DNA of 64,000 nt, taken from NCBI RefSeq assembly GCF_000344135.1, contig NZ_BAOP01000008.1:62001-126000 (forward strand), given 5' to 3'. A model generated the notes under the pieces. It did no database searches and was not told the DNA's origin. It saw nothing but the letters and a program-made list of their open reading frames with translations. This DNA is from Gordonia malaquae NBRC 108250. Lineage in GTDB: Bacteria > Actinomycetota > Actinomycetes > Mycobacteriales > Mycobacteriaceae. Made by a program: the position numbers and the translations under genes. Below, in pieces: positions 8,685 to 16,883 of the stretch (position 1 is its first letter; every line of letters starts with the position of its first letter).

Positions 8685-9509
8685 ATGATGGCGGACGACG
8701 AGTGGTACTGGTTGGGCGACCGGATCGAATTCAGTTCTCCGGGGGTCAGCAACAGTCGGTTGGTGCGAGTTCCGCCGGAGACGTCCGAGATTCCACCACT
8801 GACTGCCGGATATGCAGCGATCGCCGGAGGCTCGACGGTCGGCATCGGATTGGCGGTGTTCGGGGGAATCGCGCTCGCCGCTCGGGTCCAGGATGTCGAC
8901 GGCGTCTCGGCGTGGTGGTGGCTCCTCCTCATCGTCCCGGCCGGGGCGGCTGGGCTGTTTCTGCTCGTCGGGACATGGGTGGACGGCACGGAACGACTCA
9001 TGCAGGGGCGTGCCGTGGGGCGAATACTGATCAGCGTTGTATGCGGAGGCGCCCTGGTCGGCCTGGTGGGCGCGTGGCTTCTGCCTGCCGTGTCGCACGC
9101 TGGTGCGGGTTGCCTTTGGGCCCCGGCGGCCGTGTCGGCGGCGGTGTCGACCTGGGCGGCTCTGACGGCGCCGCGGGAGGTGCGCGACGCGCGCGTCGAG
9201 ATGGGCCGCATCATCGACGGTCGGCGGACAGGCCGCAGATGCGCGGGCGTCATCGCGGCACTGCCGGACCCCGGCGAATGGAACTTCGGGGGCGACGTGC
9301 CGATCCGCTACGACGACGGCGGACGGACCCGGTCGGTACGCGTGCGGCTGCACGCCACAGCGTCGACCATTCCGATTCCGGGCACCCCCGTCACCGTGTA
9401 CGTCATGACCGACGGTGAACCGCTGGTCGAGTTGGACTCGTCGACGCCGATCGAGTTCTACCCGCATTCGTCACGCTACGAGTCGGACGCCTCGGGTGGC
9501 GGAAGCTGA
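8685..9509 (+). CDS. Four-helix membrane protein with C-terminal soluble domain, DUF3592-like
   Basis: About 274 residues. Hydrophobic segments at roughly 40-64, 72-94, 108-130 and 134-152 are followed by a soluble domain with RRCAGVIAALPDPGEWNFGG and a pattern of short strands ending GTPVTVYVMTDGE, which recalls DUF3592-like proteins. No function is known. The paired ATGs at 8685/8688 sit right after GGAGG at 8679-8683, so the start is preferred over an in-frame ATG at 8619. It lies between embA and the epimerase gene, on the opposite strand to both. Confidence 0.65.
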   Translation: MMADDEWYWLGDRIEFSSPGVSNSRLVRVPPETSEIPPLTAGYAAIAGGSTVGIGLAVFGGIALAARVQDVDGVSAWWWLLLIVPAGAAGLFLLVGTWVDGTERLMQGRAVGRILISVVCGGALVGLVGAWLLPAVSHAGAGCLWAPAAVSAAVSTWAALTAPREVRDARVEMGRIIDGRRTGRRCAGVIAALPDPGEWNFGGDVPIRYDDGGRTRSVRVRLHATASTIPIPGTPVTVYVMTDGEPLVELDSSTPIEFYPHSSRYESDASGGGS

Positions 9510-9551
9510 GGCGTGTCGAACCGTGCCGGGGCGGCTTGAGGGCTGGACCCG

Positions 9552-10577
9552 TCAGGCAGGCACCACGGATGTGAAGCGGCGGCCCGACTTCGGGCGAGCC
9601 GAGCCCATCTGACGGGAATCTGCGAGGAAGGCGTCGAGGTCGGAGAGGGTGTCGGCGGAGGAACGCGGCTGGTAGCCGAGCACGGTCCGAGCCTTGGTGA
9701 TGTCGACTGTCGGCTGCGCGACGAGCGCCGCGATCGACGCCTTCGACACGAGATCGGAGCCGAGACGGTGCCCGATCGGTTCGATCAGCGGTACGAACAC
9801 CTTCAACACGCCGAGCGGGAGAGCCGCGATCGGGCGGGGGCGGCCGCAGTCCTTGGCGACGATGCGCATCGCGTCGAACAGCCGGACCTGCTCGCCGCCG
9901 AGGAGGTAGTTCTCGCCGGTCACGCCGTGCTCCGCGGCGAGCGTGAGCCCGAGTGCCACGTCGCGCACGTCGACCAGGTCGAAGGTGCCCTCGGGGAACA
10001 GTGGGACCTTGCCCTGCGCGGCGTCGCGCAGCATGCCGTTGATACGCGACAGCCCGTGATCGACGGGACCGTACACGCCGGTCGGGTTGCAGATGACGGC
10101 GTCGAGGCCCTCGGCGATCACCTTGCGGAGTTCCTGCTCGCCCGCCCACTTCGAGCGGTCGTAGACGGGGAGCTCCGGATCCTCGGAGCGGCGCGACGTC
10201 TCGACGACGACCCCGTTGTCGGTGTACTGGTCGAACGAGTGGATCGAGCTGCAGTGGACGAAGCGGCGGACGCCTGCGGCGAGTGCGGCGCGGGCCGTGG
10301 ACGCGACGCCCTCGGTGTTCACTCGCCAGGCCAGCTCGTCCTTCTGCTTGAGCGTGATCATCGCGACGAGGTGGTATACCGTGTCGACGCCGTCGAACGC
10401 CGACTCGAGTGCAGGCTGGTCGAAGATGTCGGCCGAGAGCCAGGTGACCTGCGCGTGATCGATCGCGTGCGCAGGCGACACCCGGTCGATGGCGACGACG
10501 TCGTGGCCGTCGGCGACGAGCTGGTTGATCAGGTTGGTTCCGACAAAACCTGCGGCTCCGGTGACGGCGACCTTCAT
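9552..10577 (-). CDS. NAD-dependent epimerase/dehydratase (extended SDR), possible steroid or lipid dehydrogenase
   Basis: 341 residues. The Rossmann motif TGAAGFVGTNL starts at residue 6, and the catalytic Y-x3-K is YDRSKWAGEQ near 138-147 with a Ser-rich stretch (VHCSSIHSF) before it. This is the extended SDR fold that includes sugar epimerases, dihydroflavonol reductases and 3-beta-hydroxysteroid dehydrogenases. The divergent promoter contains a perfect KstR-type box at 10632-10645, which favours a role in steroid or related lipid catabolism. The protein is not a clear match to the known 3-beta-HSD, so the substrate is open. Confidence 0.75.
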   Translation of the reverse strand: MKVAVTGAAGFVGTNLINQLVADGHDVVAIDRVSPAHAIDHAQVTWLSADIFDQPALESAFDGVDTVYHLVAMITLKQKDELAWRVNTEGVASTARAALAAGVRRFVHCSSIHSFDQYTDNGVVVETSRRSEDPELPVYDRSKWAGEQELRKVIAEGLDAVICNPTGVYGPVDHGLSRINGMLRDAAQGKVPLFPEGTFDLVDVRDVALGLTLAAEHGVTGENYLLGGEQVRLFDAMRIVAKDCGRPRPIAALPLGVLKVFVPLIEPIGHRLGSDLVSKASIAALVAQPTVDITKARTVLGYQPRSSADTLSDLDAFLADSRQMGSARPKSGRRFTSVVPA

Positions 10578-10631
10578 GTGAATCCTCTATGTGTCCGACG
10601 TGGCGCGACCCGTCTCGGGAGTCGCAGTAAC

Positions 10632-10645
10632 TAGAACATGTTCTA
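10632..10645. promoter_or_regulatory. KstR-like operator TAGAACATGTTCTA
   Basis: Perfect 14-bp palindrome matching the published KstR consensus (TNNAACNNGTTNNA, typically TAGAACNNGTTCTA). It lies in the 166-bp divergent intergenic region, 55 bp before the epimerase ATG and 99 bp before the VOC protein ATG. The same 14 bp recur at 31132-31145. Regulation by the cholesterol regulator KstR is inferred from the motif only. Confidence 0.75.
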
Positions 10646-10743
10646 ATTCATGGGCTCGGGTCAGCATAGGTCACAGTGGAGGCGGTGCCAACCCCGTCCG
10701 CGCGGTCGGCATGGATTCGGCGACAGGGCAGAAAGGCTCAACG

Positions 10744-11250
10744 ATGTCGGTACGACGTCTCAATCACGCGGTGTTGTTCGTGAGTGACGTGCAGCGAAGT
10801 GTTGATTTCTACACCTCGGTACTCGGGTTCACCAAGCTTCCGGTCGACTTCCCCGGAGGTGCTTTCCTCCGCTGCGGCGACTCGGCGAACGACCACGACC
10901 TCGGTCTGTTCCAGGCTCGAGCCGATCGGAGACCGACCGGCGCAGTCGGTCTGTATCACCTGGCGTGGGAAGTCGAGACCCTCGCCGATCTCGCCGCCGT
11001 CCGCGACAAGATGATCGCCGCCGACGCGATGGCCGGCGCGTCGAACCATGCGGCGACGAAGGCGGTCTACGGTGTCGACCCCGACGGGATCGACTTCGAA
11101 GTCACCTGGTTGGTGCCCGACGCGCACGTCCGAGAGGAGTTGTACCCCGGCGTCCCGCCGACTCGGCCTCTCGACCTCGACGCGGAGATCAAGCGTTACG
11201 GAGCTGACACTCCGGGTGGCCCCCGAACAGATCTGTCGATCTACGGCTGA
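10744..11250 (+). CDS. VOC superfamily protein (glyoxalase/extradiol dioxygenase fold)
   Basis: 168 residues with two beta-alpha-beta-beta-beta units: RRLNHAVLFVSDVQRSVDFY at the start, GAVGLYHLAWEVETLADL in the middle, and PDGIDFEVTW near 115-124. His in LNHAV, His in LYHLAW and Glu in DFEVTW are the expected metal ligands. Similar proteins include catechol 2,3-dioxygenase-like and glyoxalase-like enzymes, so the reaction cannot be named. The ATG at 10744 was chosen because the fold begins there, although the frame stays open upstream. It shares the KstR-like box with the divergent epimerase gene and converges on embC, 16 nt away. Confidence 0.75.
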   Translation: MSVRRLNHAVLFVSDVQRSVDFYTSVLGFTKLPVDFPGGAFLRCGDSANDHDLGLFQARADRRPTGAVGLYHLAWEVETLADLAAVRDKMIAADAMAGASNHAATKAVYGVDPDGIDFEVTWLVPDAHVREELYPGVPPTRPLDLDAEIKRYGADTPGGPRTDLSIYG

Positions 11251-11266
11251 CGTTCGGTCGGGAAAG

Positions 11267-14200
11267 TCAGTGGCGGATGGGGGCGGGGCTCCATAGTCCG
11301 CTGCGGGTGGCGGTGGAGTAGTCGATCTCCGCGGGGACGGCGCCGTCGAACGGTGTGTACTTCTCCAATGCGCCCCAGTCGCGGCCGATGTCGCCTCGGA
11401 GGTAGGTCGCGACGGTGTCGGCCTGCTGGGACACCTCGATCCAGCCGAGGGGGCCGCCGCCGAGTGCGCCCTGCCAGGTGCTGACCGCCGCCGACAGGTC
11501 GGCCCCCGGCTTCACACGCCACTTGGGGATCTCGACCACGCCTGCGTGGAAGTTGTACGGCCGCTGGCAGGGGAACACCAGTCCGGACGTCCAGTCGACG
11601 TGGACCGGATCGGTGTCGCCGACAGTCTCCTGGAGGGTCGTCATCTCGGGCAGACGCGGCGGAGTCACGATCACGAACCGGTCATCGGTCAGATTGGAGT
11701 CGTTGGCGACGATCCGCACCGCGGTCACGTCCGACGGCAAGGACGGGGTGTCGATGCGCACGTTGCGCCATGACGGGCGCGGACCGGGATCGATCATCGT
11801 CATGTCGCTCGACGGTGTCAGATTGGCCTCGCGCGTGGACGCGGTGATCGGATCCGTTGTGAACTCGATGCGCAGATCATCGGAACCGAACAGGCCCGCG
11901 ACGGAGAACGTCAGCAGCGGACGGTCCTTGTAGTCGGCGGGCATCCGGTACCAGCCGGACGTCAGGTTGGCCGGAGTCTGCTCGTCCTTCATGTAACTGC
12001 CCGCCACCGGGGTCCTGGAGGGATCGAGTTGGAACGGCAGCTTGGCGAACGAGCCGTTCGCGCCGGGCGTCGTGGTGGTGCCGCCGCCGGTGCCGCCGCT
12101 GTTCGAGATCAGCACGTCCGGATCGGCGCCTGCATTCCAGGCGAGAACACCGAGGGTGCCCGCGGGCGCCTTCGTCGTCAGATCATCCGGGACACCTGCG
12201 GGGGAGAATCCGGATGTCGCGCCGTGCTCTGAGGCCGCAGGCTGTGATGTCGGACCGAGGAGCGGGTCGCGCAGGGTGGCGTCGACCGGACTCAGCTGGA
12301 ACCGGCTCGGATCGGCCTCGACCCAGATCTTGTCGGCCATGCCGCACGGTTGTCCGGCGAGCGCTTCGAGGTTCGATCGCGGGACGGAGAACGACTGACT
12401 CTGCTTGACGCCTGTCATCGCGGCGGTGGCCAGCAGGAACGTGGCTACAGCTGCAGCCGCGATCCCCAACGGCGAAGAGGCGAGGAAGCCGCCGACGCGG
12501 TGTCGGATGGTTCGCGGGTGCTTGACGACGGGGTCGATTCCCGTGAACGGCTCCCGGAAGTGGAACCACAGCGCGAGCAGCAGCAGGGCGAGCGAGGCGT
12601 ACAGCAGCACCTGCGGAAGCAGGATTCCGCCGATCGAGACCTGTGAGGTCGACCAGGGCATCCCCCACGCGGACGCGTAGTAGAAGGAGTTCGGGGCGGT
12701 GAACGCCAGGCCGGTCACGAACACCACGAGTGCCGCGAACACCGTCCGGTTCCGCCGCGAATGGGTGGCCGATGAGCTCATCGCGATCGCCGCGAGGCCG
12801 GCGAGGGCCGCAGCCAATCCGGCGAAGACGCCGAAATGGTGGGTCCACTTGGTCGGCGTGAACATGAGGAAGAGCAGCGACCCGAATGTGATGCCGACGA
12901 TGCGGCGCGAGGGGCCGATCGCCGTTCCGGGGATGCGCGACTTGCGGATCAGGACTGCGCCCGCGACGGCCATCGCCAAGAACATGGCGACCACCGCGAA
13001 TCGGCGCGCCACCGAGCCGTCGGCGGAGAATGCGAACAACGACGAGTAGCGGTCGATCTCGTTGTACCAGTGCGCTGACGGGCCGAGCTCCGTCTTCATC
13101 GTCGAGCCCTCGGTGAACGCGGTCAGCGTGAGACCGGAGAACACCACGAAGATCACGAACGTGCCCGCGGCGACGATGGGCGCGAGGAGGCTGACGTACG
13201 CCAGTGCCAGGCTCCGGCCGGCCTGGCGCTGGACTTCGCGCGCACGCTTGACCAGTGCGAGGAACATCGGGCGGGCGCCTGCGACGAGGGCCGCGACCGC
13301 GAGGACGCCCGTCGGACCCGCGGCGATGCTGAACGCGCCCGCGGCGCAGGCGACGGCGGCGGGGAGTAGTCGTCCGGTGGCGATCGCGCGTTCCACCGAG
13401 CACCAGGTGAGCAGTGCGCCGAGGCAGATGATGGGTTCGGGACGAAGGCCGTTGTTGAACGGAAACCACGCGACGAGGAACACTGCGGCCGCGGTCCATC
13501 CCACGGCGGGACGGGTGATCGCCGCTCGACCGAGCCTGGGCAGGATCTCGTGCGAGATGATCAGCCATGAGATGACGCCGCACGCCAAGGCGGGCAGACG
13601 CACCCACGGACTGGCCACGCTCACGTGACTGAGCAGGCCGAACACTTGGTAATACCAGCCGAACGGCGCCTCAGGTGCGCCGAACCAGCGGAAGTAGTTC
13701 GCGGTGTAGTCGCTCTCCTGAGCCACCCGCGACATCGTCATCAGGTAGCCGTCGTCCGAGGTGTTGGGACCGATGAAATGCCATACCAGCAGCAGTCCGA
13801 CCACCACGTAGTCGCGTGGGTTCAGTCGCCACCAGCGGGCAGGGAAGAACCGGCGGTGCCGACGGCCGTCGGTGGCGTCCAGGCGCGCGAGTGCGGCCAG
13901 GGAGATCAGCATCGCGAGGACGCCGACGATGATCGCCGCCCACTTCAGCACGGTCGGTGTGGTCGTGTAGCGGGAGTCGATGACGACATGAGCGGACAGC
14001 CCCGGCAGTGCGGAGGCTGGGCCGGCGAGCTGGGTGTACAGGCCGGTCAGCTGCGGACGCTGATCGCCGCCCGGAGTCTCGACCGTGCTGCCTTCCCGTG
14101 GATCGCCTGACCCGGTCGTCAGCCCGACGAACTCTGCGGTCACCGCGTCCGACGTCGCGTGGACGTCGATGCTGGTGCACGACGACGACAGGACGTCGTT

Positions 14201-14584
14201 CAGCGGAGCCGACACCAACGGGATGTTGCGGTTGATCACTTCGACGCTGCGTTTGGCGGCCGGGGTCGCCTGCTCGCCGGTCACCCGAATCACCAGGCCG
14301 CGTTGCGTGGACTTCGCCGCAGACGGAGCTGTGGTCTCCAACAGCACCGATTTGCCCGCGGGCAGAGCCTTCGCGGCCGAACAGGGGACGCTCACGGTCA
14401 GGTCGATCGGCGTGTACGACATGAGCGGCGCGGACACGGAGTTCACCGTGCCGTTCTGCGGCCAACTGATCTCCGACACAGTCTGCTTCACCGGCAGTAG
14501 GGGAGTCGCCAGGGCCAACACCAGACCCAGCAGGCCGGTGACGACGGCGACTATCTGGGCTTTACGGACGGTGAAGGCTGGCAC
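11267..14584 (-). CDS. embC: Arabinosyltransferase EmbC (GT-C, GT53)
   Basis: 1105-residue member of the Emb family. EmbC extends lipoarabinomannan arabinan in mycobacteria. The catalytic loop is NTSDDGYLMTMSRV (Asp pair 277-278), followed by NYFRWFGAPEAPFGWYY. It has the N-terminal helix, periplasmic domain, helical bundle and C-terminal LVFPCQRPYNFHAG region. Called EmbC because it is the first emb gene in the reading direction and is less EmbA-like than the middle copy; the C/B split is by position and short motifs. GTG start at 14584. Unlike the usual contiguous aftA-embC-embA-embB, it is separated from both aftA and embA by foreign genes. Confidence 0.85.
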   Translation of the reverse strand: MPAFTVRKAQIVAVVTGLLGLVLALATPLLPVKQTVSEISWPQNGTVNSVSAPLMSYTPIDLTVSVPCSAAKALPAGKSVLLETTAPSAAKSTQRGLVIRVTGEQATPAAKRSVEVINRNIPLVSAPLNDVLSSSCTSIDVHATSDAVTAEFVGLTTGSGDPREGSTVETPGGDQRPQLTGLYTQLAGPASALPGLSAHVVIDSRYTTTPTVLKWAAIIVGVLAMLISLAALARLDATDGRRHRRFFPARWWRLNPRDYVVVGLLLVWHFIGPNTSDDGYLMTMSRVAQESDYTANYFRWFGAPEAPFGWYYQVFGLLSHVSVASPWVRLPALACGVISWLIISHEILPRLGRAAITRPAVGWTAAAVFLVAWFPFNNGLRPEPIICLGALLTWCSVERAIATGRLLPAAVACAAGAFSIAAGPTGVLAVAALVAGARPMFLALVKRAREVQRQAGRSLALAYVSLLAPIVAAGTFVIFVVFSGLTLTAFTEGSTMKTELGPSAHWYNEIDRYSSLFAFSADGSVARRFAVVAMFLAMAVAGAVLIRKSRIPGTAIGPSRRIVGITFGSLLFLMFTPTKWTHHFGVFAGLAAALAGLAAIAMSSSATHSRRNRTVFAALVVFVTGLAFTAPNSFYYASAWGMPWSTSQVSIGGILLPQVLLYASLALLLLALWFHFREPFTGIDPVVKHPRTIRHRVGGFLASSPLGIAAAAVATFLLATAAMTGVKQSQSFSVPRSNLEALAGQPCGMADKIWVEADPSRFQLSPVDATLRDPLLGPTSQPAASEHGATSGFSPAGVPDDLTTKAPAGTLGVLAWNAGADPDVLISNSGGTGGGTTTTPGANGSFAKLPFQLDPSRTPVAGSYMKDEQTPANLTSGWYRMPADYKDRPLLTFSVAGLFGSDDLRIEFTTDPITASTREANLTPSSDMTMIDPGPRPSWRNVRIDTPSLPSDVTAVRIVANDSNLTDDRFVIVTPPRLPEMTTLQETVGDTDPVHVDWTSGLVFPCQRPYNFHAGVVEIPKWRVKPGADLSAAVSTWQGALGGGPLGWIEVSQQADTVATYLRGDIGRDWGALEKYTPFDGAVPAEIDYSTATRSGLWSPAPIRH

Positions 14585-14665
14585 AGCACGTCATCCTATC
14601 TGCCCCGATGTCCGGGTCCGGTCGTCCCCGCAGACCGGACCCGGAACTGGAGTCCCGAGAGAACG

Positions 14666-15625
14666 TCAGGCGAACACGGTGTGCGGCAACGGCGTCAGCG
14701 GTGTCGTGTCGAGGTCCGCGATGTAGGTCGGCCGGTGACGGGCTGCGGCGAACGGAGCGGTCGGCGCGTTGTGCACGCTGTTGAACACCAGGAACACGTT
14801 CGCCCGCGAGTACGGGGTGATGTTGTTGCTCGACCCGTGCATGGAATTCGAGTCGAAGAACAGGGCCGAGCCGGCGGCGCCGGTGAACTGCTCGATTCCG
14901 TGTTCGTAGCCGAGCTCGAACACCGTGTCGTCGTCGGGGACCCCGACCCGCTGCCGCTGCAGGGACTCGCGGAAGTTGTCATCGGGCGTCCGTCCGACAC
15001 ACGGCACAAACGTGCGGTGCGCGCCGGGCATCAACATGAGTCCGCCGTTGAACGCGAAGTTGTCGGTGAGTGCGATCGAGACGCTCAGTGCCCGCGGCGT
15101 CGGCAGCCCGTCCTCCGCGTGCCACGTCTCGAAGTCGGAGTGCCAGCCGAATCCGGTTCCGACCATGCCGGGCATCGCGTTGATGCGGGACTGGTGGATG
15201 TACACCTCCGACCCGAGGATCTGTCTCGCTCGGTCGAGGATCCGCGGGGTGCGGGCCAAGGCGTCGATCACCGGACTGTGTCGGTGGACGGCGAAGATCG
15301 AGCGGACCGCGTCGCCGTTCGACTCGCGGACGACGGCGCCCGACGCCTCGACATCGGGGTCGCCGGTGAGCCGGTCGAACTCGGTCCAGCATTCCTGGAC
15401 CTGAGCGGGCGTCAAGAGCCCGTCCTCGATGTGGAAGCCTTTGGCGCTGTAATCGTGGATCTCGTCCGCGGTGAACGGGCCGTCGACCGAGCCCCAGACG
15501 ACGGGGTCGGGTCGTCGCATCATCGGGGCGGCTTCGTGAAGCCGCGTCGGATAGCGATCGTGCACGTTCGTCGAACGCGTGGCGCGCGTCGATGGGTCCG
15601 TGGTTGTGTCATTCGCAGTGGTCAA
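14666..15625 (-). CDS. ectD: Ectoine hydroxylase EctD
   Basis: Fe(II)/2-oxoglutarate dioxygenase that converts ectoine to 5-hydroxyectoine in the cytoplasm. The EctD signature FGWHSDFETWHAEDGLPTPR supplies iron ligands H162 and D164; the third ligand is H263 (SNSMHGSSNNITPYSR), with R274 for 2-oxoglutarate. VHQSR-like VYIHQSRINAMPG is also typical. The TTG start at 15625 was chosen for its GGGAGGA ribosome site and for length (319 residues, near the family norm). No ectA, ectB or ectC is in the window, so the gene acts here as an orphan: either ectABC lies elsewhere or imported ectoine is used. Confidence 0.9.
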   Translation of the reverse strand: MTTANDTTTDPSTRATRSTNVHDRYPTRLHEAAPMMRRPDPVVWGSVDGPFTADEIHDYSAKGFHIEDGLLTPAQVQECWTEFDRLTGDPDVEASGAVVRESNGDAVRSIFAVHRHSPVIDALARTPRILDRARQILGSEVYIHQSRINAMPGMVGTGFGWHSDFETWHAEDGLPTPRALSVSIALTDNFAFNGGLMLMPGAHRTFVPCVGRTPDDNFRESLQRQRVGVPDDDTVFELGYEHGIEQFTGAAGSALFFDSNSMHGSSNNITPYSRANVFLVFNSVHNAPTAPFAAARHRPTYIADLDTTPLTPLPHTVFA

Positions 15626-15730
15626 GGAATCCTCCCTTCCAGAGGCGTTCGGATCTCGACGGTTGTCGAGCCCACCCTCCACCGCTACCAGAGCCCGCCG
15701 ATCGGGGCATCCCGCCGACGAAAGGACGTC

Positions 15731-16135
15731 ATGCACGTCTACCGCCATCAGATCCGCTATCACGAGACCGATGCGCAGGGATTCCTGTTCAACGCCCGCT
15801 ATCTCGAGATCGCCGATGTCGCCATGACGGAGTTCCTACGTGCACTCGGCCACCGCTTTCAAGACCTCGGCGCCATCGGGTTCGATCCGTCGCTGGTGAA
15901 GGCGGAGATAGCCTTCCGCAAGCCGACTCACTTCGACGACGTCGTGGACGTCGACGTGACCTGCCGCCATGTCGGACGGTCGAGCTTCGCCCTTCGGTAT
16001 GCGATGTCGTGTTCGGCGACGCCCGTCTGCGACGTCGACATCACGTACGTGAACATCGCCCGCGACACGGAGACCTCCGCGCCGCTTCCCGACCCGATCG
16101 CGGACGCGTTGCGCGCTCACGCCGACGAGGTGTGA
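15731..16135 (+). CDS. Hot-dog acyl-CoA thioesterase (4HBT family)
   Basis: 134 residues with the YbgC/4HBT layout: IRYHETDAQGFLFNARYLEIAD holds the Asp-containing catalytic motif at residue ~13, and the rest follows the single hot-dog domain to VDITYVNIARD. It should hydrolyse a cytosolic acyl-CoA; chain length is unknown. The reading frame is open far upstream, but that part is antisense to ectD, so ATG 15731 after GAAAGGA is used. It is 18 nt before aroQ and may be cotranscribed with it. Confidence 0.8.
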   Translation: MHVYRHQIRYHETDAQGFLFNARYLEIADVAMTEFLRALGHRFQDLGAIGFDPSLVKAEIAFRKPTHFDDVVDVDVTCRHVGRSSFALRYAMSCSATPVCDVDITYVNIARDTETSAPLPDPIADALRAHADEV

Positions 16136-16153
16136 CGCAGTAGGGTTGGCGGC

Positions 16154-16594
16154 ATGACCGATCTGCCGATTCTGCTGCTCAACGGGCCGAACCTGAACAC
16201 GCTCGGAACGCGTCAGCCGGACGTCTACGGGTCGGACACCTTGGCCGACGTCGTCACCCTCGCCGAGCGTGCGGCGTCCGACGAGGGGTTCGGTCTCCGC
16301 GCTTTTCAGACGAACCACGAAGGCGAGATGATCGACGCGATCCACGCCGCCCGCGGTGAGGTGTCGGCGATCGTGATCAACCCCGGCGGGTGGACGCACA
16401 CCTCGGTCGCGCTGGCTGACGCCCTGGTGATCCCGGAGGTGCCGATCATCGAGGTGCACATCAGCAACGTGCACGCCCGCGAGGCGTTCCGCCACCATTC
16501 GTACATCTCGCCGATCGCGTCCGGGGTGATCGCCGGGTTCGGTGTCGACGGCTACGAATTCGCCGTCCGCCGCGCCGCCGCCCTGGCCCGCTGA
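16154..16594 (+). CDS. aroQ: 3-dehydroquinate dehydratase, type II
   Basis: Dehydrates 3-dehydroquinate to 3-dehydroshikimate in the shikimate pathway. 146 residues, the normal type II length. Visible hallmarks are the opening [20 protein letters not shown] (catalytic Tyr), [17 protein letters not shown] around residue 74, and [31 protein letters not shown] with the conserved His and Arg. Other aro genes are not adjacent, which is common for aroQ in this group. Confidence 0.95.
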   Translation: MTDLPILLLNGPNLNTLGTRQPDVYGSDTLADVVTLAERAASDEGFGLRAFQTNHEGEMIDAIHAARGEVSAIVINPGGWTHTSVALADALVIPEVPIIEVHISNVHAREAFRHHSYISPIASGVIAGFGVDGYEFAVRRAAALAR

Positions 16595-16883
16595 CCCATG
16601 CCCTTGCGCCCATCGGCACGGTCGAGTCGAGATGTGTCCCCCGTCGCATTCATCCCATGAATGACGGTCCCCGTCGGGTTGTGGCGTAGACTGGCCTCAT
16701 TCGGCGCGCCGCGCCGTGCGTCGTAGAACGCTTCCACGCAGACCCCGATCATCTCGATGAGCTTGATCGCTGGGTGCGTGAAAATTCATACGGCGAACCG
16801 ACACGCCACCTCGCGCGTTTCGCCAACCGATCACATCGGCAGGGCTCTGCTGTGCTGTGATCCTTGCCCGTAAAGGCTGTTTC
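16595..16883 (+). other. Intergenic region and probable long 5' leader of the DEAD-box helicase gene
   Basis: No convincing gene in these 289 nt. A plausible -10 hexamer TAGACT at 16687-16692 would give a leader of about 185 nt, with a GC-rich self-complementary stretch near 16702-16715 and an AAAGG about 9 nt before the helicase ATG at 16884. Long structured leaders are common on cold-shock DEAD-box helicase mRNAs, so this may be a regulatory UTR. The promoter assignment is weak. Confidence 0.35.

Noticed and set aside
14681-15730. A 484-codon plus-strand gene running 14681-16135
   Set aside because: Only the last 134 codons encode a known fold; the rest is antisense to ectD.
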